A DNA stretch of 64,000 bases from Pseudomonas sp. GM21. Its GTDB lineage: Bacteria; Pseudomonadota; Gammaproteobacteria; Pseudomonadales; Pseudomonadaceae. Under the pieces are notes generated by a model. That model saw only the letters and a list, made by a program, of their open reading frames with translations, was not told the DNA's origin and did no database searches. How positions within the stretch are numbered: position 1 is the first letter of the stretch; each line of letters opens with the position of its first letter. Below, in pieces: positions 27,069 through 35,198 of the stretch. The stretch is taken from the NCBI RefSeq assembly GCF_000282215.1, contig NZ_AKJS01000105.1, forward strand, positions 1 through 64,000, read 5' to 3'. The translations under genes and the position numbers were made by a program.

Positions 27069-29012
27069 TCAGGCGCAGTCCAAAGTGCGTCGGACCTTGT
27101 CCAGCAGCTCACTAATCTGAAACGGCTTGATCAGCATCTCCATGCCATCCCCCAAAAACACCTGCCGATTGATCGCGTTTTCTGCATAGCCGGTCATGAA
27201 CAGGATTGGTAATCCTTCACGCCACCCTCGGGCGACATCTGCCAGTTCGCGGCCATTCATGCGCGGCAGGCCAACGTCCGTCAGCATCAGATCAATCGAC
27301 GGATCGTTTTGCAGGCGCTCAAGGGCGGCTTCGATGTCACCCGCCTGGGTGCAGCGATAACCGGCATCCACCAGGACCTCGGCGACGAACATGCGTACCG
27401 ACGGCATGTCCTCGACAATCAACACATGCTCGCCCGAGCCTTGTTGGTTCGTCGCCTCTGAGACCACATCAGCCGTGGTCGGGTCCGAACTGGCCGGCAG
27501 CATGATGGTGACTTCGGTACCGCGTCGGGCAACGCTGCGGATATGCGCATCGCCCCCCGATTGCCGGGCGAACCCGTAAATGCTCGACAGCCCCAGGCCC
27601 GTGCCCTGGCCCAGCGGTTTGGTGGTGAAAAACGGGTCAAACACCTTGTCGATCACACTGTGCTCGATACCGGTTCCGTCATCGCGTACCGACAGCGCGA
27701 CGTAGGCGCCATCCGCCAGTTTCAGGTCGCCGTGGGAATACGCCGCGTAAGTGCTGACCCAGATATTCCCGCCCTGCGGCAAGGCATCGCGGGCGTTGAT
27801 CACCAGGTTGAGCACCGCGCTTTCCAGCTGGATCGGGTCAACCAGCGCAATCGCGGCTTTGGAGGTCAGTTCGAGCTTCAGGGCGATGTGTTCGCCGATG
27901 GTACGCACCAGCAATTCTTCGAGGGAACGGATGTGTTCGTTGATGTCCACTGGCCGCGTATCGAGCGGTTGTTGGCGGGCGAAGGCCAGCAAACGATGGG
28001 TCAGCGCGGCGGCGCTCATGGCCGAGTTCAACGCCGCGTCGGCGTAGAACTGAACCTTGTCAGTGCGTGCGTCGGCAACGCGTTTCTGGATCAATTCCAG
28101 GCTGGTGATGATGCCGGTCAGCAGGTTGTTGAAGTCATGGGCAATGCCGCCGGTCAACTTGCCCAGCGCATCCATTTTCTGCACTTGCAGCAACTGGGCT
28201 TCGGTGCGCACGCGCTCGGCGATTTCACGTTCCAACTGCGAGGTGGCGTCGTCGAGCCGGGCCAGGTGCGAGCGCTCGCGGTGGCGGTGTTCAGTGACGT
28301 CTTCGACAAATACCAAGCTTAGTCCCGGAGTACGATAGGGCGAAATCTGCCACTCGGTTTCCCGTAGCTCACCCTCAACGCGCATGTTCAAAATGCCTTT
28401 CCAGCGCTCGCCAGCGAGCAGGCGCAGGCGCAGTTCTTCGATCACTGCGTCCTGGTCTTCGGCGAAGCATTCACTCAAGGTGTCCGTGTCGACATTGTCC
28501 AGAATCAACCGGGAGAAAGCGTGGTTGCACTCGTGCACTTTGAACTGTGCATCCAATACCGCGATGGGCGCCGACACGTTGACGAAAATCTCGCGGAACC
28601 GCGCCTCGCTTTCGCGCAGGGCGTTTTCGGTGTCGCGCACTCGCAGCAAAGTGCGCAGGGTCGCCAGCAATACGTCCGGGTCCACGGGGTGGATCAGGTA
28701 GGCGTCCGCGCCGGCGTCCAGGCCCGTGATGATGTCGCCGGTCTGGATCGACGCAGCCGACACGTGAATAACCGGCAACAGGGCGGTGGCAGGCTCGGAA
28801 CGCAGCTTGCGCACGATGTCGAAACCGCTCATGTCCGGCAGGTTGACGTCCAGTATCAGCGCGTCGATCGATTCGCTGTCGATCAGCGCCAGGCCATCAC
28901 CGCCGGTCCCGGCTTCGAGCACGGTGTACCCGTGAGACTCCAGGCGCCGGCGCAGGGCGTAGCGCGTCGCAACGTTGTCGTCGACGATCAGCAGGCGGAT
29001 GTCACGTTTCAT
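27069..29012 (-). CDS. REC-PAS-histidine kinase-REC hybrid, output end of stressosome module
   Basis: A 647-residue cytoplasmic protein. An N-terminal receiver has Asp55 (ALILDVNLPDMSGFD). A PAS domain follows at about 135-240, then a coiled linker, the kinase helix with His292 (GGIAHDFNNLLTG) and a GHKL ATPase domain (NLVINARDAL; GTGLGLSSIYGFA). A second receiver carries Asp579 (LMLTDVGLPRMNG). No DNA-binding domain is present. Its start overlaps the preceding kinase gene by 11 bases, and it is the last gene of the leftward operon. A plausible order is that the upstream kinase phosphorylates the first receiver, which gates this enzyme (inference). Stressosome operons in other Gram-negative bacteria also end in two-component genes. 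Confidence 0.85.
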   Translation of the reverse strand: MKRDIRLLIVDDNVATRYALRRRLESHGYTVLEAGTGGDGLALIDSESIDALILDVNLPDMSGFDIVRKLRSEPATALLPVIHVSAASIQTGDIITGLDAGADAYLIHPVDPDVLLATLRTLLRVRDTENALRESEARFREIFVNVSAPIAVLDAQFKVHECNHAFSRLILDNVDTDTLSECFAEDQDAVIEELRLRLLAGERWKGILNMRVEGELRETEWQISPYRTPGLSLVFVEDVTEHRHRERSHLARLDDATSQLEREIAERVRTEAQLLQVQKMDALGKLTGGIAHDFNNLLTGIITSLELIQKRVADARTDKVQFYADAALNSAMSAAALTHRLLAFARQQPLDTRPVDINEHIRSLEELLVRTIGEHIALKLELTSKAAIALVDPIQLESAVLNLVINARDALPQGGNIWVSTYAAYSHGDLKLADGAYVALSVRDDGTGIEHSVIDKVFDPFFTTKPLGQGTGLGLSSIYGFARQSGGDAHIRSVARRGTEVTIMLPASSDPTTADVVSEATNQQGSGEHVLIVEDMPSVRMFVAEVLVDAGYRCTQAGDIEAALERLQNDPSIDLMLTDVGLPRMNGRELADVARGWREGLPILFMTGYAENAINRQVFLGDGMEMLIKPFQISELLDKVRRTLDCA

Positions 29013-29877
29013 CGGCAGGCTCCATGGCGATGGCCAGCGGGATGATCACGAAAAAGGTCGAACCGACCCCCGGTGTACTCTCGACCCCGACTTCGCCCCC
29101 CAGCAATGCGGCGAAGCGTTTGCACAATGACAATCCCAGGCCGGTGCCGCGCAAGCGCTTTTGCAAGGGCGAATCGACTTGGGAGAAGTCCTCAAACAAT
29201 GCGCCATGTAGCTCGGCAGCGATACCAATTCCGGTGTCGCTGACGGCAAAACGCACGAAGTTCGTGCCTTCGAGCCGGGCCGATACTCGTACTTCACCGC
29301 GCGTGGTGAACTTCAGCGAATTGGCAATGAAGTTGCGCAGGATCTGAGCGAGTTTCTTGTCGTCGGTGAACAAACGCGGCAAGCCCATCGGTTCTTCGAA
29401 GATCAGATCCACGGCGCTTGCGTCGACAATTGGGCGAAACATGCCGCGCAGGGCCGCGAACAAGTCCAGCATGTCGAACCAGGCCGGTGAAATGCTGATG
29501 CGCCCGGCCTCGATTTTCGCAAGGTCGAGCAAGTCGTCGACCATGTCGCTCAACTCCCGCGCGGCGGTGCTGACGAAAGTGACCTGTTTGTGTTGCTCGG
29601 GGCTGAGCGGGCCGTCGAGTTCATCACTGAGCAGGCTGGCAATGCTCAGGATAGAGCCCAGTGGCGTGCGAAACTCGTGGCTCATGTACGACAGGAAACG
29701 GCTCTTGAGGTCCGAGGCCTGTCGCAGTTCTTCGGCCTGGTTGTCGAGTTCGGCGTACAACGCGAGCACGCCCTGATTGGTTTCATCAAGCTCTGCGCGC
29801 AGGGCGGCGGTTTCACTCTGCAAGCGTGCAATCAGTGCCGAGGGGTCGTCCGGTGCGAGCGAGGGTGTCTCAGCCAT
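29002..29877 (-). CDS. Soluble histidine kinase of the stressosome operon
   Basis: A 291-residue kinase with no membrane segment. Residues about 12-58 are a coiled coil (ARLQSETAALRAELDETNQG), followed by the HisKA helix with His67 (YMSHEFRTPLGS) and an HATPase domain (NFIANSLKFTT; DTGIGI; GTGLGLSLCKRF). With no sensor domain of its own it presumably receives its signal through partner proteins. I chose the ATG at 29877, whose first bases overlap the stop of the phosphatase gene (ATGGCTGA). It overlaps the following hybrid kinase by 11 bases. Two-component genes translationally coupled to an RsbRST set suggest it is the readout of the stressosome. Confidence 0.85.
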   Translation of the reverse strand: MAETPSLAPDDPSALIARLQSETAALRAELDETNQGVLALYAELDNQAEELRQASDLKSRFLSYMSHEFRTPLGSILSIASLLSDELDGPLSPEQHKQVTFVSTAARELSDMVDDLLDLAKIEAGRISISPAWFDMLDLFAALRGMFRPIVDASAVDLIFEEPMGLPRLFTDDKKLAQILRNFIANSLKFTTRGEVRVSARLEGTNFVRFAVSDTGIGIAAELHGALFEDFSQVDSPLQKRLRGTGLGLSLCKRFAALLGGEVGVESTPGVGSTFFVIIPLAIAMEPADET

Positions 29878-30886
29878 GGGCGGCCTCCAGGGCAACGACC
29901 AATACCGTCACATCGTCCCGGCCGCGACAGAAATCGCGGTGCAGGACGGCGGCTATCACGGCAGGATGACGGTGCACCAGGCCAGGGTAGTCGTGCAAGT
30001 TCCATCGGGACTGCAAGCCGTCGCTGTACATGATCAATAGATGTCCGTTCACGTGAGCATAGTCAAAGGGTTGGGCCTTTCGATACTGCCCGCCAACGAT
30101 GCCGGGATGGGACGCCAGGCCACGGGATTTGTCGGGGGCGATCAGGCTGGCGCCGATGTTGCCGATACCGGTGAACGTCAGTTTGTCGCGATGCGCGTCG
30201 AACTGCGCAACCGCCAACGCGCCACCGCGGGTGCCGATCATGGCCTGGTGAATGTCTTCGAGCAGGAGCACTGGGGAAGCGAACGGCGTTCGCGCAAAGG
30301 CTATTTCGCCGGCGCGGGCGGCGTGCTCGGCGTCTTCGCCGTGGCCCAGGCCGTCGATCACCAAGGCGCTGAGATTCGCTCCGTCAATCGCCAGGTGCCA
30401 GACATCGCCACACGCCGGATCGCGGGCCAGCGAGTGCTGGCTGACGCCCAGTCGCAGGTCCGTAACCTTGTGGGTGCGCGGATACAAGCGGGCCAACAGC
30501 ACGGCGCCCCGGGAATCGGCATACACATCGAACACGTCGGTCTGCCGTGACACAGCACCCAGGCCAATGCCTTGAGTGCCACCCGTAGAAAAACCGTCCG
30601 CCAGGCACGCCTGCAAATCAAAGCCCTGCGCGCGATCCACTGCCAGCATCTCGATCCCGTGACCGTTTTCAAACGGTAGAGTCCGCAGGTGCAGTTCGCC
30701 TCGGGTGGCATGCTTGAGCACGTTGCTCGCCAGCTCTGTGGCCACCAGCGCCACACGCCCGGCATCGGTAGCGTCGAAGCCGATGTGTTCAGCGAGTTTC
30801 TGCGCGGTGCGCCGGGCATGGCCGATCTGGCTGCTGTCTTCGATCAACAGGACGTCGGTCAGGGTGCCGGTAATGTTCATGTCCAT
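29870..30886 (-). CDS. Anti-sigma-type ATPase / SpoIIE PP2C phosphatase fusion (RsbX-like)
   Basis: A 338-residue two-domain protein. Residues about 15-135 are an RsbW/RsbT-like HATPase (N box VATELASNVLKHA; G box GTQGIGLG). Residues about 145-335 are a SpoIIE/RsbX-type PP2C phosphatase with the metal-binding motifs ALVIDGLGHG, LLIMYSDGL and CRGRDDVTVLVV. In the B. subtilis stressosome, RsbX dephosphorylates RsbR and RsbS to reset the complex; the same role is likely here. A start at 30886 or 30880 is possible, both overlapping the rsbT stop at 30877-30879. Adding an ATPase domain to the phosphatase is common in proteobacterial modules. Confidence 0.85.
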   Translation of the reverse strand: MDMNITGTLTDVLLIEDSSQIGHARRTAQKLAEHIGFDATDAGRVALVATELASNVLKHATRGELHLRTLPFENGHGIEMLAVDRAQGFDLQACLADGFSTGGTQGIGLGAVSRQTDVFDVYADSRGAVLLARLYPRTHKVTDLRLGVSQHSLARDPACGDVWHLAIDGANLSALVIDGLGHGEDAEHAARAGEIAFARTPFASPVLLLEDIHQAMIGTRGGALAVAQFDAHRDKLTFTGIGNIGASLIAPDKSRGLASHPGIVGGQYRKAQPFDYAHVNGHLLIMYSDGLQSRWNLHDYPGLVHRHPAVIAAVLHRDFCRGRDDVTVLVVALEAAHG

Positions 30887-31281
30887 CGGGTGATCGTTAT
30901 GCGAGTGCCTTGGCCGGGCGCGGTATCCAGTTCGAATTCATCCACGAGACGCTTGGCACCGGTCAAGCCCAGGCCCAGGCCGCTGCCGGAGGTCCAGCCG
31001 TCGGTCATCGCCAGTTTGATGTCGGGAATGCCCGGACCTTCGTCGCGAAAGGTCAGGCGCAAACCCACTCGCGAGTTTTCGTCGAGGATCTGCCAATCCA
31101 TGTCACCGCCACCGCCATAAACCATGGTGTTGCGCGCCAGCTCGCTGACGGCGGTCACCAGTTTGGTCAGGTCGATCAGGCGCATACCGCACTCGGTGGC
31201 CAGCTTGCGTGCGGTCTGGCGGGCCATGACCACGTCCTGCTCAATGTGAATCGGGTGAGTACCGCTGCTGCGCAGGGTCAT
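30877..31281 (-). CDS. rsbT: RsbT-like serine/threonine kinase (switch protein)
   Basis: A 134-residue GHKL kinase. The N box is AVSELARNTMVYGG, the G1 box FRDEGPGI and the G2 region SGSGLGLGLTGAKRL, all intact. RsbT phosphorylates the STAS proteins RsbR and RsbS and, once released, activates a downstream effector; in Bacillus that is RsbU, which is absent here, so the target must differ. Its first bases overlap the rsbS stop and its stop overlaps the phosphatase start. The gene order R-S-T-X is preserved. Confidence 0.88.
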   Translation of the reverse strand: MTLRSSGTHPIHIEQDVVMARQTARKLATECGMRLIDLTKLVTAVSELARNTMVYGGGGDMDWQILDENSRVGLRLTFRDEGPGIPDIKLAMTDGWTSGSGLGLGLTGAKRLVDEFELDTAPGQGTRITITRWT

Positions 31282-31640
31282 TGCTCGCGTACTCGTTCAT
31301 GCAGCAGTTTCATTCCGCGCTCGACGTTCAGTGCGGTGCTGACACCGGGCAGGGTCAGGCCCAGTTCGACGAGGGTGATCGCCACGGCCGGTTGCATGCC
31401 CACCAGCACGGTTTCGGCGTCCATGATTTTAGACAGGCCGGAAATGGTGCCGATCATCCGGCCAATGAACGAATCGACCATGTCCAGTGCGGAAATATCG
31501 ATCAACACACCGCGCGCCGAGGTGTTGCTGATGCGCTCGGACAGATCGTCCTGAAGGGTCAGGGCGAGTTGGTCGTGCATGTCGACCTGAATGGTCACCA
31601 GCAGAAAGTCGCCCATCTGCAGAATAGGAATTCTATCCAT
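31278..31640 (-). CDS. rsbS: RsbS-like STAS-domain antagonist
   Basis: A 120-residue single STAS domain. The phosphorylatable serine is Ser57 in ALDMVDSFIGRM, corresponding to Ser59 of B. subtilis RsbS. The next loop has VGMQPAVAITLVELG. RsbS forms the core of the stressosome with RsbR and holds RsbT until phosphorylated. It starts 4 bases after rsbR ends and overlaps rsbT by 4 bases. Confidence 0.88.
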   Translation of the reverse strand: MDRIPILQMGDFLLVTIQVDMHDQLALTLQDDLSERISNTSARGVLIDISALDMVDSFIGRMIGTISGLSKIMDAETVLVGMQPAVAITLVELGLTLPGVSTALNVERGMKLLHERVREQ

Positions 31641-31644
31641 GGGC

Positions 31645-32502
31645 TTATACCGTCTTGCTGACGGTGATTCCCAGGCGGGTCAGGGCCAGTTTCAGGGCAT
31701 CGGCCAGATTGGCCTTGGTGACCACGCCTTGCAGGTCCAGGCCCAGGTGCACGATGGTCTGGGCGATCTGCGGACGCACGCCGCTGATAATGCAGTCAGC
31801 ACCCATCAGGCGAATGGCGGTCACGGTCTTGAGCAGGTGTTGAGCCACCAGGGTGTCGACGGTCGGCACGCCGGTGATGTCGATAATGGCGATTTCCGAG
31901 CCGGTATCGACGATCCGTTGCAGCAGCGATTCCATCACGACCTGGGTGCGTTGCGAGTCCAGGGTCCCGATCATCGGCAGCGCAAGAACGCCGTCCCACA
32001 GTTTGACCACCGGCGTGGAGAGTTCCAGCAGTTCTTCTTGCTGGCGCTTGATCACCGCTTCGCGAGATTTCTGGAAGGTGCGGATGGTGTGCATGCCCAG
32101 CGCATCGAGCAGTTCAGACACTTCCCAGAGCTGCTCGCCGAGCACCGCTGGACTGTCTTTGTAATGGTTTTGCAGCAGGCCAAACAGTGGGCCTTTGAGC
32201 GAAAAGATGAAGCTGGCGGTCTGGTGCGAGTCCTGGCCGAGCAAGGCGCGGCTGTGAGAGAGCTTTTCAAGGAACTGGCGCGCTTCATCCCAGCCTGGCG
32301 CAGAGACATTTGGCCCGTTGCCGTTTTCCAGCCCACTGACCACCAGGTGCAGGAACTCTGCGGTTTGCTGCTTGAGTTCCTGGTCTTTGAGATTGCGAGT
32401 AGCACCATTGGCTTCCAGGCCCTTGATCCATTCGTTGAGCAGTTGCGCCTGGTTATTTTTCATCGCATCGAGTGTGCTGATTTGCAGTGCTGCCATGTCC
32501 AT
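31645..32502 (-). CDS. RsbR-like stressosome sensor (RsbRD N-terminal + STAS)
   Basis: A 285-residue protein, first gene of the leftward operon. Residues about 15-150 match the helical RsbRD N-terminal sensor domain (LLNEWIKGLE; FIFSLKGPLFGLL), not the globin-like or PAS sensors of other RsbR types, so the input cannot be guessed. Residues about 165-280 form the STAS domain, with candidate RsbT target threonines Thr217 (TVDTLVAQHL) and Thr249 (RPQIAQTIV), equivalent to T171 and T205 of RsbRA. With RsbS it would build the stressosome core. Upstream (32503-32702) is a non-coding promoter region. Confidence 0.87.
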   Translation of the reverse strand: MDMAALQISTLDAMKNNQAQLLNEWIKGLEANGATRNLKDQELKQQTAEFLHLVVSGLENGNGPNVSAPGWDEARQFLEKLSHSRALLGQDSHQTASFIFSLKGPLFGLLQNHYKDSPAVLGEQLWEVSELLDALGMHTIRTFQKSREAVIKRQQEELLELSTPVVKLWDGVLALPMIGTLDSQRTQVVMESLLQRIVDTGSEIAIIDITGVPTVDTLVAQHLLKTVTAIRLMGADCIISGVRPQIAQTIVHLGLDLQGVVTKANLADALKLALTRLGITVSKTV

Positions 32503-32702
32503 GTGCTCCTGAATGAGTCTTTCCCGGTTCCATTGAAAACGACCGGCGTGAAGTCAGTGACCTTTGCCGAATGAAATAGTTGTGCGTTTCGCGCAGGTTA
32601 TTTTCATTACGACCGTAAGTAGCCCGGTAACTCTAGTCGGCGCTGCCTTAAGCGGCGATTTTTTGGCTGAGAATCGGGGGAGGCCAGGACCATTCAAGCA
32701 GC

Positions 32703-32730
32703 TAAAAAGAAGACCGCATCAGCGGTCTTC
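32703..32730 (-). terminator. Rho-independent terminator of the DUF4142 gene
   Basis: On the minus strand GAAGACCGC-TGAT-GCGGTCTTC forms a 9-bp hairpin (32709-32717 with 32722-32730) followed by TTTTT. It lies 8 bases beyond the DUF4142 stop and separates that gene from the stressosome promoter. Confidence 0.85.
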
Positions 32731-32738
32731 CAGGTGAG

Positions 32739-33260
32739 TCATTTATCAGGGTGGGCGGCCTGGAGCTTTTTCGCCATGGCCAGGTGCTTCTCAAGGGCGG
32801 GCAGCATTTGCTGGGCAAAGCCTTTTAACGCGGTGGCGCCTTTCTCCTTGTCGTCCGTCACGGTATTGGCTTCTTTTTTGAACAGCTCAATGGTGTCTTC
32901 GTGGGCTTTGACCTGATTGTTCGCATAGGCCGCATCGAAGGATTCATCGCGCATGTCGAGAATTTGCTCCTTGGCTTGTTTGACCAGGGTCGTGGTGTCC
33001 GGCACCTCGATGTCATGCTTTTTCGCCAGGGCGGCCAGTTCGTCGTTGGCTTTCGAATGATCGGTGATCATCATATTGGCAAACGCCTTGACGTCCGCCG
33101 ACTTGCTTTTTTCCAGCGCTAAACGGCTGGTTTCGATCTCTGCAATGCCGCCTGCGGCCGCACTGTCGACGAAATCATTGTTAGTGGCGGCAAATGCCGT
33201 GCCCATGCTGGCGCTCAAGGCAACGGCTAGGGCGAGGTGGCGCAGGGTGAATCCGTCCAT
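32739..33260 (-). CDS. Periplasmic DUF4142 protein
   Basis: A 173-residue exported protein. The signal peptide is MDGFTLRHLALAVALSASMGTAFA, followed by TNNDFVDSAAAGGIAEIETSRLA, the start of the ferritin-like DUF4142 helical bundle, with MMITDHSKAND as its conserved core. GGAG about 8 nt before the ATG at 33260 sets the start. Function is unknown; the family is common in stress-related and envelope gene sets. It has its own terminator and is divergent from a small YdcH-like gene. Confidence 0.85.
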   Translation of the reverse strand: MDGFTLRHLALAVALSASMGTAFAATNNDFVDSAAAGGIAEIETSRLALEKSKSADVKAFANMMITDHSKANDELAALAKKHDIEVPDTTTLVKQAKEQILDMRDESFDAAYANNQVKAHEDTIELFKKEANTVTDDKEKGATALKGFAQQMLPALEKHLAMAKKLQAAHPDK

Positions 33261-33478
33261 TGGTTTTTCTCCACACAGGTTTTTGAAAGTGATCCAGTGA
33301 TCGTTAATCTGTGGAGGCCGGGTTTTGGGCAAAGGTTTTATCGCATTTGCGACAGGACGACGAACGGACACCGCTGGTCTGACAGGTGGTCGACAGAACC
33401 CTCAAACCAAGGCCATTCTGATACTTGGTGAACGCAATTCGATCGCGTTTGCTACCGATCATCAAACGGAGGTGTTCC

Positions 33479-33721
33479 ATGCCGGTGCCCCATGACCTGT
33501 TTCAGGACTTGAAGGTTTCAAAGGAAGAGATCCAGCAAAAACGCACCAAGGATCCGTTACTGGATTCACTGATCAACAAATATTCCCAGGCGGATGCTGA
33601 CGTGGTGAAGGCCGAGACCGCGTCATCCGATGCGCCCAGTGATGATGTGTTGAAGAAGCTCAAGGAGAAGCGATTGCAGGTCAAGGACAAGATCGTCCAA
33701 CAATTGCAGGCATCGTCCTGA
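33479..33721 (+). CDS. YdcH-like (DUF465) small coiled-coil protein
   Basis: An 80-residue helical, charged protein. DPLLDSLINKYSQADADVVKAE and LKKLKEKRLQVKDKI (given in part) match the DUF465/YdcH pattern of a short helical hairpin ending in LK-RL-LKD-I. A strong GGAGG at 33468-33472 lies 6 nt before the ATG. Its role is unknown. It is followed after 109 bases by another very small gene in the same direction. Confidence 0.75.
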   Translation: MPVPHDLFQDLKVSKEEIQQKRTKDPLLDSLINKYSQADADVVKAETASSDAPSDDVLKKLKEKRLQVKDKIVQQLQASS

Positions 33722-33830
33722 CGCGCCGTCTCGAGCCACCGACGACCGGTGTCGCACAATTTGGAACGGCGTAATCACCGGCACCTCGAATGTGAAGAGG
33801 CGTCATTAACGACTCCCTGAGAGGTGCCTT

Positions 33831-33992
33831 ATGTCCGATCCCGGATTTCCGAGTGAACAGGAGGGCGGGTATGACCCGATGCCGACTGGTCCTGAGCCCG
33901 ACCCGTACGACATCGAACCCGAACCGGATCCTGAAGATGACGACCCTGAGCGCGTGAATGAAGAAACAGCTGACAACGCTGATCGCGAATAA
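33831..33992 (+). CDS. Small acidic Pro/Asp/Glu-rich protein
   Basis: A 53-residue frame starting MSDPGFPSEQ and ending TADNADRE, with a repeated PEPDP / EPEPDPEDDDPE centre. GAGAGGTG at 33820-33827 gives a good ribosome-binding site. More than a third of the residues are Asp or Glu, so the product should be disordered and very acidic. I do not recognise a family. Support comes from the ribosome-binding site, strict frame and biased composition; it could still be a chance frame. Confidence 0.55.
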   Translation: MSDPGFPSEQEGGYDPMPTGPEPDPYDIEPEPDPEDDDPERVNEETADNADRE

Positions 33993-34008
33993 CCCACACA
34001 TCCCCCTT

Positions 34009-34100
34009 TAGGAGTGAGCCTGCTCGAGTGAGCGTCGTGTCATTCGACATTCATATCGACTGACACGACGCTATCGCGAGCAGGCTCGCTCCCACATGGG
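34009..34100. repeat. REP-type element, imperfect arms
   Basis: TTTAGGAGTGAGCCTGCTCG (34008-34026) faces CGAGCAGGCTCGCTCCCACATG (34077-34097); the inner parts GTCGTGTCA / TGACACGAC also pair. It sits between the small acidic gene and the SMP-30-like gene and may terminate both. Confidence 0.65.
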
Positions 34101-34106
34101 TTCGTG

Positions 34107-35198
34107 TTATTTCTGGAGGGCGGTGGCGAGCGGCAACCGCGCCATGTTCATTGCCTTCAGCGAACCGAAATACAGCCAGTCCCCATACTCCCGCACCGTG
34201 GTAATCGGCGAATAATTGCCGCTGCTGGCGTCCTGCAGATTGGCAATCACCTTGCCATCCAGATCCAGCCCCAAGGAAAAGGCGCGTTTTTCCACCGGTT
34301 TAGGCAGCACGGTCATCGCCCGGGCAATCATCTTGCGCACGAAAGGGTGCGATGCCGTGCGGTCGAGCAACGCATTGCGCGGTGCATAGAGCGCCACCCA
34401 GTAGCGGTCGTGGCCATTGAATGAAAGGTTGTCCGGCAGCCCCGGCAAGTTGTCGATAAACAGGTCATGCGTGCCGGCTTTCGGCCCGGTCAACCAATAG
34501 CGGCTGATGCGGTAAGCGCCGGTTTCGTTGACCAATACAAAACTGTCGTCCGGCCCCAGGGTAACGCCGTTGGCGAACTCCAGCTTGTCCAGCAACACGC
34601 TGGTTTTTCCGGTCTGGAAGTCATAACGCAATAAACGGCCATCGCCGCCATGTTCAATGATCGCCTCGCCATCCTTGCCGTAGCCCCAACGGCTGGAGGC
34701 GTCGCTGAAATAGGCGAAATGCCCCTCTGTGTCGATGGCCACGTCATCGGTAAAACCAAACGGCACGCCACCTGCCGTGGTGGTCAACGGGATCAATTGG
34801 CCTTGGGCATCCAGCGACAGCAGCCCTTTAACCCCGTCCGCGATCACCAGCAATCCATTGGGGTGACGCGCCAGGCCCAAGGGTCTGCCGCCGGTATCGG
34901 CCAGCACCTTGGTTTGTTTGCCGTCGATGCTCGAGCGAATCAACCTGCCGTCATGCAGGCCGGTGATCAGCGTGTCACCCTCCAGCAACAACGCTTCGGG
35001 TCCTTCAATATTCGCCGGGCCGACACGCTCCACGCCTTTGAGGCGCTGATTGTCGGCGTAGACACCGCTGGTGAGGGACGGCGCCGGTGGCGGATTCCAG
35101 GTGACCGGTTCCACTTTGGTCGGGAACAGCAACAGGAACGCGCAAAGAGCGATCAAGAGCAGGGCCAGTAGATGTCGGAACTTGATGATTCTTTTCAC
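34107..35198 (-). CDS. Membrane-anchored SMP-30/strictosidine-synthase-like beta-propeller
   Basis: A 363-residue protein. A hydrophobic N-terminus (HLLALLLIALCAFLLLFPT) anchors it or acts as a signal. The remainder is a six-bladed propeller of the gluconolactonase/strictosidine-synthase group (GPEALLLEGDTLITGLHDG; LPGLPDNLSFNGHDRYWVAL), most like the APMAP/Str_synth branch. Such proteins bind Ca2+ and are often lactonases or arylesterases. Its ATG overlaps the stop of the fatty-acid-hydroxylase/SRPBCC gene by 4 bases, so the two proteins are made together and may act on one lipid-like substrate (inference). Confidence 0.8.
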   Translation of the reverse strand: MKRIIKFRHLLALLLIALCAFLLLFPTKVEPVTWNPPPAPSLTSGVYADNQRLKGVERVGPANIEGPEALLLEGDTLITGLHDGRLIRSSIDGKQTKVLADTGGRPLGLARHPNGLLVIADGVKGLLSLDAQGQLIPLTTTAGGVPFGFTDDVAIDTEGHFAYFSDASSRWGYGKDGEAIIEHGGDGRLLRYDFQTGKTSVLLDKLEFANGVTLGPDDSFVLVNETGAYRISRYWLTGPKAGTHDLFIDNLPGLPDNLSFNGHDRYWVALYAPRNALLDRTASHPFVRKMIARAMTVLPKPVEKRAFSLGLDLDGKVIANLQDASSGNYSPITTVREYGDWLYFGSLKAMNMARLPLATALQK

